A stretch of DNA of 44,155 nucleotides from Phenylobacterium sp. (GTDB lineage: Bacteria; Pseudomonadota; Alphaproteobacteria; Caulobacterales; Caulobacteraceae), in NCBI GenBank assembly GCA_028290945.1, contig JAQGIV010000161.1:1-44155 (forward strand), written 5' to 3'. Below, in pieces: positions 23,089 through 34,587 of the stretch (the first letter of the stretch is position 1; each line of letters begins with the position of its first letter). The translations under genes were made by a program, and so were the position numbers. The notes beneath the pieces are model-generated. The model searched no databases, was not told where the DNA came from, and saw only the letters and a list, made by a program, of their open reading frames with translations.

Positions 23089-25278
23089 TTACCCCTTCAC
23101 GAACGGCAGGCTGGTGGTTGGCGGTTGCCCCATGGCCAGCAGCGCATTGGCCACCGCCGGCGCGATCACCGGCGTGCCCGGCTCGCCGACGCCGCTCGGC
23201 GGATTGCCGGAGGCGACGAAGTAGGTCTCCACGGTGGGCGCCTCGGAATTGCGCAGCACGCGGTAGCCGTCGAAGTTGGCCTGCTGCGGCGCGCCGTCCT
23301 TGAGGTCGATCTTGCCGTAGAGCGCCGCCGACAGGCCGAGGCACGTGCCGCCCTCCATCTGCGCCTTCACCTGGTCCGGCGCGATCACCGTGCCGCAATC
23401 GATGGCGGTGACCACGCGGCCGACCTTGGGGACGCCGTTCTCCAGCTTCACCTCGGCGACTTGGGCCACCACCGAGCCGAAGCTCTCGTGCACCGCCACG
23501 CCCCGCGTCCAGCCGGCCGGTGGTGGGCTGCCCCAGCCGGCCTTCTCGGCGGCCAGGTTCAGCACCGCCAGGTGCCGGTTGGCGCCGGCCTTCGCATAGA
23601 GCGCGCGGCGGTAGTCGACGGGATCCTTGCCGGCCTGTTTCGCCAGCTGGTCGATGGTGTGCTCCATGACGAAGGCGGTGTGGGTCGCCCCCACCGAGCG
23701 CCACCACAAGACCGGCACCCCCACGTCGGCGTTGATCACCTGGCCGTCCACCACCGGCGTCGCCTTCAGATAGGGCGAGCCTTGCGCCCCCTCCACCGAG
23801 CTGGAGTCCAGCTTCGGCGTGCCCATGGGCGAGCCCTTCATGATCGACTGGCTGACGATGCGGTGGCGCCAGGCGGCGGGCATGCCGTCCTTGTCGGTGG
23901 TCACCCGCACGGCGTGGTGCACCATCGGCCGGTAGTAGCCGGCGCGCATGTCGTCCTCGCGGGTCCAGACCAGCTTCACCGGCCGGCCGCCGCCCACATG
24001 CTTGGCGATGTGCACGCACTCGGCCACGTAGTCGGATTGGAAGTTGGTCCGCCGCCCGAACGAGCCGCCGGCCAGCAGGGTCTCCACCGCGATGTTGCCG
24101 GGCAGGTTGCCGACGATCTTGGCGGCGGCCAGCTGGTCCAGGGTCGGCGACTGGGAGCCGTGGATCAGCTTGCAGCTCTGGCCCTTGACGATGGCCACGC
24201 AGTTCATCGGCTCCATGGCCGCGTGCGCCAGGTAGGGGAAGTCGTAGGTGGTCTCGACCGCCGCGGTCCCGCCGGCCGCCGGCGGCGCGCCCTTGGCCTC
24301 GAAGGCCTGCCAGGCGGCCTTGCCCGGCGGCTGGGTCTTGCCGGCCGCCAGGTCGGCGTAGCTCGTCCGGATCTGGTCGCTGGAGCGGGTCTCGGCCTTG
24401 GCGAAGTCCCATTTCACCTTCAGGGCGTCGCGGCTCTGACGGGCGGCCCAGGTGTTGTTCGCGACCACCGCGACCCCGGTGGGGATCTGGAACACGTCGA
24501 CGACGCCCGTCACCTTGCGCGCCGCGCTGTCGTCCACGGAAGCCACCGTCGCGCCGAACTTCGGCGGGTGGGCGACCATGGCGGTCAGCATGTTCGGCAG
24601 GTGGACGTCCTGGGTGTAGCGGGCGGTCCCGGTGCTCTTGGCGACGGTGTCCTTGCGGCGCACCCGCTCGGTGCCGATCAGGCCGAAGGTCTTGGGGTCC
24701 TTGAGCGTCGGGGCCTGCGGCGGCTTGACCTTGGCCGCGTCGGCGACCAGCTCGCCGAAGCCCGCCTGCTTGCCGCTCTTGGCGTGGCTGACGACGCCGT
24801 TCGCCACCGTGATCTCGCCGGCCGGCGCGTTCCATCGGGCAGCCGCCGCCTGCACGAACATGGCCCGCGTCGCCGCGCCGGCGTTCCGGAGCTGGGTCCA
24901 GGAGTTGGCGATGGCCGAGGAGCCGCCGGTGCCCTGCACGCCCATCAGGGCGTTGGAATAGACCTTGGCGTTGGCCGGGGCGAACTCGACCGTCATCCTG
25001 TCCCAGTCGGCGTCCAGCTCTTCCGCCACGATGGCGGCCAGGCCCGCGTGATTGCCCTGGCCGAACTCGATGTGCTTGGAGACGACGGTGACCAGGCCGT
25101 CCGGGGCGACCTTCACGAAGGGCCCGAAGGCCCCGAAGTCGTTCGGAGCCCCCAAGGCCAGGATGTCGGCGGGCGAGCAGGCGACCACCAGGGCGCCGCC
25201 GGTGAGCGTCGCGCCGATGGCCAGGGCCTCGCGGCGGGTGGCGCCCTTCTGGGCGAAGCGGTTGAGGGGCTTGTTCAT
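23089..25278 (-). CDS. Molybdopterin-binding subunit of an isoquinoline 1-oxidoreductase-type molybdenum hydroxylase
   Basis: 729 residues. A Tat signal lies near the start (ATRREALAIGATLTGGALVV, then ACSPAD, with a Cys that could be lipidated), so the enzyme acts in the periplasm. MPT-binding and family motifs include EFGQGNHAGLAAIVAEELDA, QGTGGSSAIANSWTQLRNAG, AGGSFGRRTNFQSDYVAE and WWRSVGATHTAFVMEHTIDQ. GVGEPGTPVIAPAVANAL has the active-site Glu of xanthine-oxidase-family enzymes. Isoquinoline oxidoreductase, nicotinate or aldehyde dehydrogenases of this two-subunit class hydroxylate N-heterocycles or aldehydes; the substrate is not decidable here. It follows the 2Fe-2S subunit by 13 bp. 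Confidence 0.92.
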   Translation of the reverse strand: MNKPLNRFAQKGATRREALAIGATLTGGALVVACSPADILALGAPNDFGAFGPFVKVAPDGLVTVVSKHIEFGQGNHAGLAAIVAEELDADWDRMTVEFAPANAKVYSNALMGVQGTGGSSAIANSWTQLRNAGAATRAMFVQAAAARWNAPAGEITVANGVVSHAKSGKQAGFGELVADAAKVKPPQAPTLKDPKTFGLIGTERVRRKDTVAKSTGTARYTQDVHLPNMLTAMVAHPPKFGATVASVDDSAARKVTGVVDVFQIPTGVAVVANNTWAARQSRDALKVKWDFAKAETRSSDQIRTSYADLAAGKTQPPGKAAWQAFEAKGAPPAAGGTAAVETTYDFPYLAHAAMEPMNCVAIVKGQSCKLIHGSQSPTLDQLAAAKIVGNLPGNIAVETLLAGGSFGRRTNFQSDYVAECVHIAKHVGGGRPVKLVWTREDDMRAGYYRPMVHHAVRVTTDKDGMPAAWRHRIVSQSIMKGSPMGTPKLDSSSVEGAQGSPYLKATPVVDGQVINADVGVPVLWWRSVGATHTAFVMEHTIDQLAKQAGKDPVDYRRALYAKAGANRHLAVLNLAAEKAGWGSPPPAGWTRGVAVHESFGSVVAQVAEVKLENGVPKVGRVVTAIDCGTVIAPDQVKAQMEGGTCLGLSAALYGKIDLKDGAPQQANFDGYRVLRNSEAPTVETYFVASGNPPSGVGEPGTPVIAPAVANALLAMGQPPTTSLPFVKG

Positions 25279-25291
25279 GATCGCATCCCTC

Positions 25292-25798
25292 TCAGTTGGT
25301 CGCCGCGGCGGCGGGGGCCGCGGGGACGTCGAGCGGCGCGCCGCCCGCCACCTGCGGCAGGCCGGCGGCGTCCTTGATGGCCGCGCGGATGCGCTGGTAG
25401 GTCCCGCAGCGGCAGATGTTGCCGTCCATGGCCCCGCTGATCTCGTCGTCGGAAGGCTTGGGCTTGGTCGCCAGCAGGGCGACGGCGCTCATGATCTGGC
25501 CCGACTGGCAGTAGCCGCACTGCGGCACGTCGTGCTTCTCCCAGGCGACCTGCACCGGGTGGCTCCCGCCGAGCCCCTCGATGGTGGTGATCTTGGCGGC
25601 GCCCAGCACCGAGATCGGCGTCGAGCAGGAGCGGATCGGCTGGCCGTCGGCCAGCACCGTGCAGGCGCCGCACTGGCCGACCCCGCAGCCGTACTTCGAC
25701 CCGGTCATGCCCAGTTCATCGCGCAGCACCCACAGCAGGGGTGTGTCCGGCGCCGCGGCCACGTTCACAGGCTTCCCGTTGATCTGTAGCGTCGGCAT
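25292..25798 (-). CDS. 2Fe-2S subunit of the same molybdenum hydroxylase
   Basis: 168 residues from the ATG at 25796-25798 (GGGAGAG upstream). The N-terminal plant-type ferredoxin domain has [20 protein letters not shown] and IRSCSTPIS (four Cys). The C-terminal helical domain has [20 protein letters not shown] and [16 protein letters not shown], giving the second 2Fe-2S cluster. It passes electrons from Mo in the large subunit to an acceptor, plausibly the cytochrome c encoded divergently 138 bp away. The Ala/Pro tail is variable. There is no export signal of its own; it would travel with the Tat-targeted large subunit. Confidence 0.94.
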   Translation of the reverse strand: MPTLQINGKPVNVAAAPDTPLLWVLRDELGMTGSKYGCGVGQCGACTVLADGQPIRSCSTPISVLGAAKITTIEGLGGSHPVQVAWEKHDVPQCGYCQSGQIMSAVALLATKPKPSDDEISGAMDGNICRCGTYQRIRAAIKDAAGLPQVAGGAPLDVPAAPAAAATN

Positions 25799-25936
25799 CA
25801 AAGCTCTCCCGGAACCGGCAATTGACGCATCCTAACGCCGTTCAGACTCGGCGGTAAATGCCGCCGCAGTTGCCCCACGGGCGCCTCTGCCGCTAGTTAC
25901 CCGGCGAACGCGACCCCAGGACTCCCAGGAGACACC

Positions 25937-26284
25937 ATGCTTCGTTACGCCCTCGCCGCCGCGGCCCTCAGCCTCGCCGCCGGCCCGGCCCTCGCCCAGG
26001 ACGGCGCGGCGCTGTTCAACATGCAGTGCAAGATGTGCCACCAGGCCGCCTCGACGTCGCTGGCCCCGGCGCTGACCGGCGTGGCCGGCGCCAAGATCGC
26101 GGCCAGGCCCGATTTCACCTACTCGCCGGCCCTGAAGGCCAAGGACGGCGCCTGGACCGACGCCAACCTCGACGCCTACCTGAAGGCCCCGATGGCGTTC
26201 GCGCCGGGGACCCGCATGCCGGTCTCGGTGCCGGCCGATGACGCGCGGGCCGCCATCATTGCCTATCTGCACAGCTTGAAATAG
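25937..26284 (+). CDS. Small class I cytochrome c
   Basis: 115 residues from the ATG at 25937 (AGGAG upstream). After a cleavable signal (ending GPALAQDG) come the haem site MQCKMCHQA (CxxCH) and the distal Met in PGTRMPVSVPA. The fold matches short mono-haem cytochromes c of the periplasm. It stands divergently beside the molybdenum hydroxylase, and partner cytochromes are known for that enzyme class, so it is the likely electron acceptor (inference). The final ARAAIIAYLHSLK helix is intact. Confidence 0.93.
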   Translation: MLRYALAAAALSLAAGPALAQDGAALFNMQCKMCHQAASTSLAPALTGVAGAKIAARPDFTYSPALKAKDGAWTDANLDAYLKAPMAFAPGTRMPVSVPADDARAAIIAYLHSLK

Positions 26285-26295
26285 CACCGGCGTCC

Positions 26296-27174
26296 ATGGA
26301 CGCCTTCCCCGCCTTCTTCCCGCTCGCCGGCCGCACCGTGGTGGTGGCGGGCGAGGGCCCGGGGGCGGAGGCGAAGCTCAGGCTATTCGAGGGCTCGCCG
26401 GCCCGGGTGATCCGGCTGGCGGGCGAGGCGGCGTTCTCCTCCAAGGCCTATGCGGGCGCGGCGCTGGCCTTCGTGGCCTCGGACGACGCGAGCTTCATCG
26501 CCGGCGCGGCGGCGGCGGCGCGCGGCGCGCGGGTGCCGGTCAACGTCGTCGACCATCCGGAGATGTGCGACTTCACCACGCCGGCGGTGATCGACCGCGG
26601 CGAGGTGGTGGCGGCCATCGGCACCGGCGGCGCCTCGCCCATGCTGGCCACCCTGCTGCGCCAGGACATCGAGGCCCGCGTGCCGGAAGGCGCCGGCCGG
26701 GTCGCCGCCCTGTTCCGCGCCCTGCAGGACGAGGTGCGCAAGGCGCTGCCCGAACCGCACATCCGCCGCGCCTTCCTGCGCGCCGCGCTGACCGGCCCCG
26801 CCGCCCAGGCCGCCATGGCCGGCGACCTGGAAGCCGCCAAGGCGAAGCTGCGCCAGGCGCTGGCCGACGGCGTGGCGCCGCAGGGGCTGGTGACCTTCGT
26901 CTCCGGCGCGGGGCCGGTCGACAGTCTGACGCTCGCCGCCAGCCGCGCCCTGGCCGCCGCCGACGCCCTGGCGGCCGACGACGGGGTGGATGCGCAGGTC
27001 CTGGGCCTCGCCCGTCGCGACGCCGAGCGGCTGGGCCCCGACCAGGCGGGCCCCGAGCAGCTCTCCGACCTGACGCTGCGCGGCCTGCACGTGGTGCGCG
27101 TCACCGCCGGGCCGCCGTCGCCGGACGAGCTCCGCGACCTGGCCGAATTGGGCGTCGACGTCCAGGCGATCTAG
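26296..27174 (+). CDS. cysG: CysG-like siroheme synthase with a truncated methyltransferase domain
   Basis: 292 residues, against about 460 for full CysG. Residues 1-200 form the bifunctional precorrin-2 dehydrogenase/ferrochelatase domain: GRTVVVAGEGPGAEAKL (NAD loop), VPVNVVDHPEMCDFTTPAVI (catalytic Asp) and AIGTGGASPMLATLLRQDIE. From about 206, GLVTFVSGAGPVDSLTLAAS, RALAAADALAADDGVDAQVL and GLARRDAERLG resemble the first 45 residues of the uroporphyrinogen-III methyltransferase domain, but the SAM-binding remainder is missing. Siroheme for sulfite reductase is the expected product, with precorrin-2 supplied elsewhere. The gene starts 11 bp after the cytochrome c stop. Confidence 0.85.
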   Translation: MDAFPAFFPLAGRTVVVAGEGPGAEAKLRLFEGSPARVIRLAGEAAFSSKAYAGAALAFVASDDASFIAGAAAAARGARVPVNVVDHPEMCDFTTPAVIDRGEVVAAIGTGGASPMLATLLRQDIEARVPEGAGRVAALFRALQDEVRKALPEPHIRRAFLRAALTGPAAQAAMAGDLEAAKAKLRQALADGVAPQGLVTFVSGAGPVDSLTLAASRALAAADALAADDGVDAQVLGLARRDAERLGPDQAGPEQLSDLTLRGLHVVRVTAGPPSPDELRDLAELGVDVQAI

Positions 27175-28847
27175 CGATCCAGCGGCCGGCCCTTGGTCTC
27201 CGGCAGCAGCAGCAGGCAGGTGACCACCGACAGCGCCGTGAAGGCGAAAGGATACCAGAGGCCGGAATAGATGTTGCCCACCGCCGCGACGATGGCGAAG
27301 GCGGTGAACGGCACGAAGCCGCCGACCCAGCCGGTGCCGATGTTGTAAGGCAGCGACATGGCCGTGTAGCGGATCCGCGTCGGGAACAGCTCCACCAGGC
27401 AGGCCGCGAGCGGGCCATAGACGGCGGTCGCGGCGATCACCAGCACCAGCAGCACGCCGAACGCGGCCAGCAGGTTCATCCGCGCCGGATCGGCCTTGGT
27501 GGGATAGCCGCCGTGCGCCAGGGCCTGCTTGATCTTGCCCTCGACGGTGGCCTTCACCGCCTTGGCCACGTCCTTGGGCAGGCCTCGGGCGTCGAGCGAG
27601 GGGATGGTGATCAGCCCCACCCGCACCTGCGCCGGCGATCCGGGCGGGGCGGCGACGTTCTCATAGCTGACGCCGGCGTTGGCCACCGCGCTCTTGGCGA
27701 TGTCGCAGGAGGAGGTGAAGCTCGCCTTGCCCACCGGATCGAACTGCAGCGAGCAGTCGGCCGGATCGGCGATCACACGGACCGGCGTCGCCGCCTGCGC
27801 CTCGGCCAGCGCCGGATTGAGCGTGCGCGACAGGGCGTGGAAGGCCGGGAAGAAGGCCGCCAGCATCAGGGCCATGCCGAACAGCATCACCGGCTTGCGG
27901 CCGAGTTTGTCCGACAGCCAGCCGAACAGCACATAGAGCGGCGCGCTCGCCGCCGCGGCGGCCATCATCAAGGTGTTGATGGTGGCCGGCTCCACCTTCA
28001 GGAATTTCTCCATGAAGGTCTGGACGTAGAAGAAGGTGGTGTACCAGCCGGCCCCCTGGGCGAACATCACGCCGACCAGCGCCAGGATGACGATCTTCAG
28101 GTTGGGCCACTGACCGAAGGCTTCGGCGAACGGCTTCTCGGCGCCTTCGCCACGGGCCTTCATGCGGGCGAACTCCGGGCTCTCCGACAGCTTCAGCCGC
28201 ATGTAGATCGAGATGGCCAGCAAGCCCGCTGAAACGAGGAACGGGATGCGCCAGCCCCAGGCGTCGAAGGCGGTCGGCCCGAACAGCTTGCCGACCGCCA
28301 GGCGGGTGAGCAGGATCACCGTCAGCGCCGAGAACAGGCCGAAGGCCGCCGAGGTCTGCACCCAGGCGGTGGAGCGGCCGCGGGCGTTCGGCGCGGCGTG
28401 CTCGGCCACATAGATCGCGGCGCCGCCGTACTCGCCGCCCAGGGCGAAGCCCTGGAGGATCCGCATCAGCACCAGCAGCGCCGGGGCTGCGATGCCGGCC
28501 GTGGCGTAGGAGGGCAGGACGCCGATGCCGAAGGTCGCCCCGCCCATCAGGGCGACGGTCACCAGGAACGCCCCCTTGCGTCCCAGCCGGTCGCCGATGC
28601 GGCCGAACACCAGGGCTCCGATCGGGCGGAACAGGAAGCCCGTGCCGAACAGGGCGAGCGCGGCGATATAGCCGGCGGTCTCGGGCAGGCCGGAAAAGAA
28701 GGTCTTGGAGATGATCTGGGTCAGGCTGCCGAAGACGAAGAAGTCGTACCACTCGAAGGTGGTGCCCGCGGCCGACGCGGCGACCACGGTCTTGAGCGAG
28801 GTGGCCTTCACGGGCATCGGAACGCCCTCCACCGCCAACTCCGCCAT
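27171..28847 (-). CDS. MFS transporter, metabolite:H+ symporter (MHS) type
   Basis: 558 residues from the ATG at 28845-28847 with GGGAGG upstream; typical MHS proteins have about 430-450. The N-terminus has GTTFEWYDFFVFGSL, typical of ProP/KgtP/ShiA-like proteins, and FGRIGDRLGRKGAFLVTVAL is the MFS loop 2-3 motif. DKLGRKPVMLFG is the second copy of that loop. Between helices of the C-terminal half is an insertion of roughly 130 residues (ALSRTLNPALAEAQ to GGYPTKADPARMN) with two Cys, probably a periplasmic domain. Substrate is likely an organic acid or osmolyte (family-level inference). Confidence 0.9.
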   Translation of the reverse strand: MAELAVEGVPMPVKATSLKTVVAASAAGTTFEWYDFFVFGSLTQIISKTFFSGLPETAGYIAALALFGTGFLFRPIGALVFGRIGDRLGRKGAFLVTVALMGGATFGIGVLPSYATAGIAAPALLVLMRILQGFALGGEYGGAAIYVAEHAAPNARGRSTAWVQTSAAFGLFSALTVILLTRLAVGKLFGPTAFDAWGWRIPFLVSAGLLAISIYMRLKLSESPEFARMKARGEGAEKPFAEAFGQWPNLKIVILALVGVMFAQGAGWYTTFFYVQTFMEKFLKVEPATINTLMMAAAAASAPLYVLFGWLSDKLGRKPVMLFGMALMLAAFFPAFHALSRTLNPALAEAQAATPVRVIADPADCSLQFDPVGKASFTSSCDIAKSAVANAGVSYENVAAPPGSPAQVRVGLITIPSLDARGLPKDVAKAVKATVEGKIKQALAHGGYPTKADPARMNLLAAFGVLLVLVIAATAVYGPLAACLVELFPTRIRYTAMSLPYNIGTGWVGGFVPFTAFAIVAAVGNIYSGLWYPFAFTALSVVTCLLLLPETKGRPLDR

Positions 28848-28945
28848 GCGCAAAACCTCCCGAACGCTTCGCGACAAGCTCTAACACTGCGTCGGGAGCG
28901 CGTGGAAGGCGGGTTGCTCAACAGGCCTCATCTGGCGACGAGGGG

Positions 28946-31312
<2,367 letters not shown>

Positions 31313-31405
31313 ACAGGGATCCTAAGGGTCCAGCCGACTCCCATAACCCTGTGAGGTAAACACAACGTTTGGGCGAGCTGCGGCCCTTTTCCCGCTCCGA
31401 TGCGC

Positions 31406-32596
31406 CTAGAAGGCGCTTTCGCCGGTGATCGCGCGGCCCAGGATCAGGGCGTGGACGTCGTGGGCGCCCTCGTAGGTGTTCACCGTCTCGAGGTTCGCGG
31501 CGTGGCGCATCACATGGTACTCGCCGGAAATCCCATTGCCGCCATGCATGTCGCGCGCGACCCGGGCGATATCCAACGCCTTGCCGCAATTGTTGCGCTT
31601 CATCAGCGAGATGGCTTCCGGGACCCAGGCCCCCTCGTCGATCAGCCGGCCCAGCGCCAACGCGCCTTCGAAGCCCAGGGCGATCTCGGTCTGCATGTCG
31701 GCGAGTTTCTTCTGCACCAACTGGCGCGAGGCCAGCGTGCGGCCGAACAGCGAGCGGCTGGAAACATAGTCGCGCGACGCGTGCAGGCAGAACTCCGCCG
31801 CCCCCATGGCCCCCCAGGCGATGCCGTAGCGGGCCTTGTTGAGGCAGGAGAACGGCCCGCGCAGGCCCGACACGTCGGGCAGCATCATGTCCTGCGGCAC
31901 GAACACGTCGGAGAGCGAGATCTCGCCGGTCACCGAGGCGCGCAGGGAGAGCTTGTTGAGGATCTTCGGCGTCTCGAAGCCCTCAGACCCGCGCTCCACC
32001 AGGAAGCCGCGGATCACGCCGTCCAGCTTGGCCCAGACCAGGGCCACGTCGCAGATCGGCGAATTGGTGATCCACATCTTCGATCCCGACAGCACGAAGC
32101 CGCCGTCGACCGTCTTGGCCACCGTGCGCATCGAGGCGGGGTCGGAGCCGCCGTCCGGCTCGGTGAGGCCGAAGCAGCCGATGATCTCGCCCCTGGCCAT
32201 GCCCGGCAGGAACTTCGTCTTCTGGGCCTCCGAGCCGAAGGCGTAGATCGGGTACATGACCAGCGACGACTGCACGCTCATCGCCGAGCGGTAGCCAGAG
32301 TCGACCGCCTCGATCTCGCGGGCGATCAGGCCGTAGGCCACGTGGTTGACGCCGGCGCAGCCGTATTCCTCCGGCAGCGTCGGGCCCAGGAAGCCCAGCG
32401 CGCCCATCTCGGTCATGATCTCGCGGTCGAACCGCTCCTCGGCGAAGGCCGAGACCACGCGGGGCAAGAGCTTCTCGCGGGCGTAGGCGCGGGCCGCCTC
32501 GCCGATCATCCGCTCCTCCTCGGAGAGCCGCGAGGCGAGATCCAGCGGATCGTCCCAGCGGAAGGTCTTCTGGCTGGCGGCCGTGTCCAGGGGCAT
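31406..32596 (-). CDS. gcdH: Glutaryl-CoA dehydrogenase-type acyl-CoA dehydrogenase
   Basis: 396 residues from the ATG at 32594-32596 (GGAGA upstream). [40 protein letters not shown] and [20 protein letters not shown] are acyl-CoA dehydrogenase motifs, and the Arg-containing [15 protein letters not shown] element matches GCDH substrate recognition. The catalytic Glu is in [20 protein letters not shown], nearly identical to known glutaryl-CoA dehydrogenases. The FAD enzyme converts glutaryl-CoA to crotonyl-CoA plus CO2 in lysine/tryptophan breakdown. The crotonase gene just upstream on the same strand could handle later steps. Confidence 0.93.
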   Translation of the reverse strand: MPLDTAASQKTFRWDDPLDLASRLSEEERMIGEAARAYAREKLLPRVVSAFAEERFDREIMTEMGALGFLGPTLPEEYGCAGVNHVAYGLIAREIEAVDSGYRSAMSVQSSLVMYPIYAFGSEAQKTKFLPGMARGEIIGCFGLTEPDGGSDPASMRTVAKTVDGGFVLSGSKMWITNSPICDVALVWAKLDGVIRGFLVERGSEGFETPKILNKLSLRASVTGEISLSDVFVPQDMMLPDVSGLRGPFSCLNKARYGIAWGAMGAAEFCLHASRDYVSSRSLFGRTLASRQLVQKKLADMQTEIALGFEGALALGRLIDEGAWVPEAISLMKRNNCGKALDIARVARDMHGGNGISGEYHVMRHAANLETVNTYEGAHDVHALILGRAITGESAF

Positions 32597-32639
32597 CTGG
32601 GAAATCTCCAAAATCAATGCGGCGGCTTATGACCGGAAA

Positions 32640-33464
32640 TCAGCTGCCGGTGTAGACGCCTTTGCGCTTCTCCACGAAGGCGGCGCGGGATTCGGCGACG
32701 TCGTGCGGCGCCTTGCGGGCCAGGCCCAGGCCCACCGTCTCGTAGCGCAGCGCCGCTTCCAGCCCGGCGTCGGTGTTGTGCTGCAGCACCCGCTTGGACA
32801 TGCGCAGCGCCATCGGCGGCCATTGGGTCATCAGCTCGGCATAGGCCACGGCCTCGTCCACCAGGCGCTCGGCCGGGACGATGCGGTTGAGCAGGCCGAT
32901 GCGCAGGGCTTCCTCGGCGTCGAGGGTGCGGCTGGTGAAGATGATGTCCGCCGCCGCCGCATAGCCCACCACCCGCGGCAGGAAGTAGGAGAGGCCCGAG
33001 TCCGGCGACAGGCTGCGCTCGATGAACACGCTCTTGAAGCGGGCGGCCGGCGCGCCGATCCGCACGTCGCAGGCCAAGGCGGTGGACATGCCGGCTCCGG
33101 CCGCCACGCCGTTGATGGCGCCCACGATCGGCTTGTCGAAGCCCGCCCACATCATCGCCCAGCGCCCGACCCAGCCCATCTCGTCGAGCCGGCCGTCCTG
33201 GGCTGTGGGCTCCTCCACGCGGCCGGTGGCCACCGGCGTGGTCCCCAGCAGGTCCGCCCCGGCGCAGAAGCCGCGGCCGGCGCCGGTCAGCACCAGGGCG
33301 CGGACCTCGTCGTCGGCGCGCACCGCCGCCACCGCCTGCTCAACCTCCTGGCGCAGGGTGATGGAGATGGCGTTCAGCCGGTCGGGCCGGTTGAGCGTCA
33401 GCACCGCCACATGGCCGCGCCGCTCCAGGGCGATGGATTCATAGTCGCCCGCTTCATAGGCCAT
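32640..33464 (-). CDS. Enoyl-CoA hydratase/isomerase (crotonase family)
   Basis: 274 residues from the ATG at 33462-33464 with GGAGGA seven bases upstream; the frame is open further but lacks a start signal there. VAVLTLNRPDRLNAISITLR, LTGAGRGFCAGADL (oxyanion loop), AINGVAAGAGMSTALACDVR and LSPDSGLSYFLPRVVGYAAA are crotonase motifs. The acid in PDSG and the lack of the usual hydratase Glu pair resemble PaaG-type isomerases. It lies 43 bp upstream of gcdH and is likely co-transcribed with it. Confidence 0.9.
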   Translation of the reverse strand: MAYEAGDYESIALERRGHVAVLTLNRPDRLNAISITLRQEVEQAVAAVRADDEVRALVLTGAGRGFCAGADLLGTTPVATGRVEEPTAQDGRLDEMGWVGRWAMMWAGFDKPIVGAINGVAAGAGMSTALACDVRIGAPAARFKSVFIERSLSPDSGLSYFLPRVVGYAAAADIIFTSRTLDAEEALRIGLLNRIVPAERLVDEAVAYAELMTQWPPMALRMSKRVLQHNTDAGLEAALRYETVGLGLARKAPHDVAESRAAFVEKRKGVYTGS

Positions 33465-33629
33465 GGGCGTTCCTCCACTGTCGTTGCCGGAAGCATCGCG
33501 CCGAAGCCGGCGAAGGGGAAGCATCTTGGCCGCAGGCGGCGGGAAATCGCCACGTCTTTGAAGGCCTTGGCGCAACCGGGACCCGCGTTCGGTGTTCACT
33601 CTGCGACCCGTCCTCGCAAGGAACGCCCC

Positions 33630-33812
33630 ATGTCCGGCGCCTTCGCCTTCCTGAAACCCTTCGCGCTGCTGGCGGCGGTCGCCTTCGTGGCCGGCTTCCT
33701 CGGCTACCTGGCGCTGGGCCAGCCCAGCCAGGCCATCGCCCAGATCACCGCCCAGCCGGCGTCGACCTCAGGCCCGGCCTCCGACGACTGGAACCTGCCG
33801 CACCGCATCTGA
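33630..33812 (+). CDS. Small single-span membrane protein
   Basis: 60 residues from the ATG at 33630 with AAGGAA upstream. MSGAFAFLKPFALLAAVAFV, continuing AGFLGYLALG, is one hydrophobic helix. The tail is short and polar (QPASTSGPASDDWNLPHRI). It is divergent from the crotonase gene and convergent with cysQ. No family is recognised. Confidence 0.6.
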   Translation: MSGAFAFLKPFALLAAVAFVAGFLGYLALGQPSQAIAQITAQPASTSGPASDDWNLPHRI

Positions 33813-33825
33813 CCAGCCGCGGGGT

Positions 33826-34587
33826 TCAGCCCCCGCGGGCGACGAACCAGCCGTTCTTGAAGCCCTGGTCGGCCTTGCCATAGCCGAACGGCTGGCCCTC
33901 CGGCGTGGTGACGCTGCCGCCGGCCGCGGCCAGCACGGCATGGCCCGCGGCGATGTCCCATTCCATGGTCGGCCCATGACGCGGATAGATGTCCGCCGCG
34001 CCCTCGGCGATGCGGCACAGCTTGATCGACGAATCCATCGCCTCGCGGCGGTCGAAGCCGTACTGGGCGGCCAGCGCCTGGATGGTCTCTTCCTTCATGG
34101 TGTGGCTGATCAGCACCAGGGCCTCGCCGGGCGGCCAGGGGCGCACGTGGACCGGCGTCGCCGCCCCATCCCGGACGCGCTTCATCGCGCCCTTGCCGGC
34201 GGTGTGCCAGACCTCGCCGGTCGGCGGGCAGGCGACCGCGCCGGCCACTGGGCGGCCGTCCTGGATCAGGCCGATATTGACCGTGAAGTGCGGGTCGCCG
34301 CGCACGAAGGCCTTGGTGCCGTCCAGCGGGTCGATGAGGAAGAACCGGGCCCCGATGGCGTCCGGCGTGCCGAACTCGGAGGCATCCTCCTCGGAGATGG
34401 TCGGGATGTCGGGGAAGCGCGCCTTCAGCGCCTCGAGGATCAGCAACTCGGCCCGCTGATCGGCCTCGGTCACCGGGCTCTGGTCGGCCTTGTGGATCAC
34501 CGCCAGGCCCGATCGCCACAGGGGCAGGATCAGCTCCGCCGCCGCCTCGCAGATCTCGGCCAGCTCGGCCCCGATATCGTCGCTCAT
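33826..34587 (-). CDS. cysQ: 3'(2'),5'-bisphosphate nucleotidase CysQ (inositol-phosphatase superfamily)
   Basis: 253 residues from the ATG at 34585-34587, which overlaps the stop of the DUF3553 gene (TGATG). Metal-site motifs in order are SPVTEADQRAELLILEAL, PTISEEDASEF, FFLIDPLDGTKAFVRGDPHF and TMEWDIAAGHAVLAAAGGSV (the DPLDGT and WD signatures). CysQ removes 3'-phosphoadenosine 5'-phosphate left over from sulfate assimilation in the cytoplasm. DPLDGTKAF with Lys after the motif favours CysQ over inositol monophosphatase. Confidence 0.92.
   Translation of the reverse strand: MSDDIGAELAEICEAAAELILPLWRSGLAVIHKADQSPVTEADQRAELLILEALKARFPDIPTISEEDASEFGTPDAIGARFFLIDPLDGTKAFVRGDPHFTVNIGLIQDGRPVAGAVACPPTGEVWHTAGKGAMKRVRDGAATPVHVRPWPPGEALVLISHTMKEETIQALAAQYGFDRREAMDSSIKLCRIAEGAADIYPRHGPTMEWDIAAGHAVLAAAGGSVTTPEGQPFGYGKADQGFKNGWFVARGG

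Noticed and set aside
23125..25377. A plus-strand open frame of 750 codons
   Set aside because: Exactly antisense to the molybdenum hydroxylase gene. The product is His/Arg/Gly-rich with no motif.
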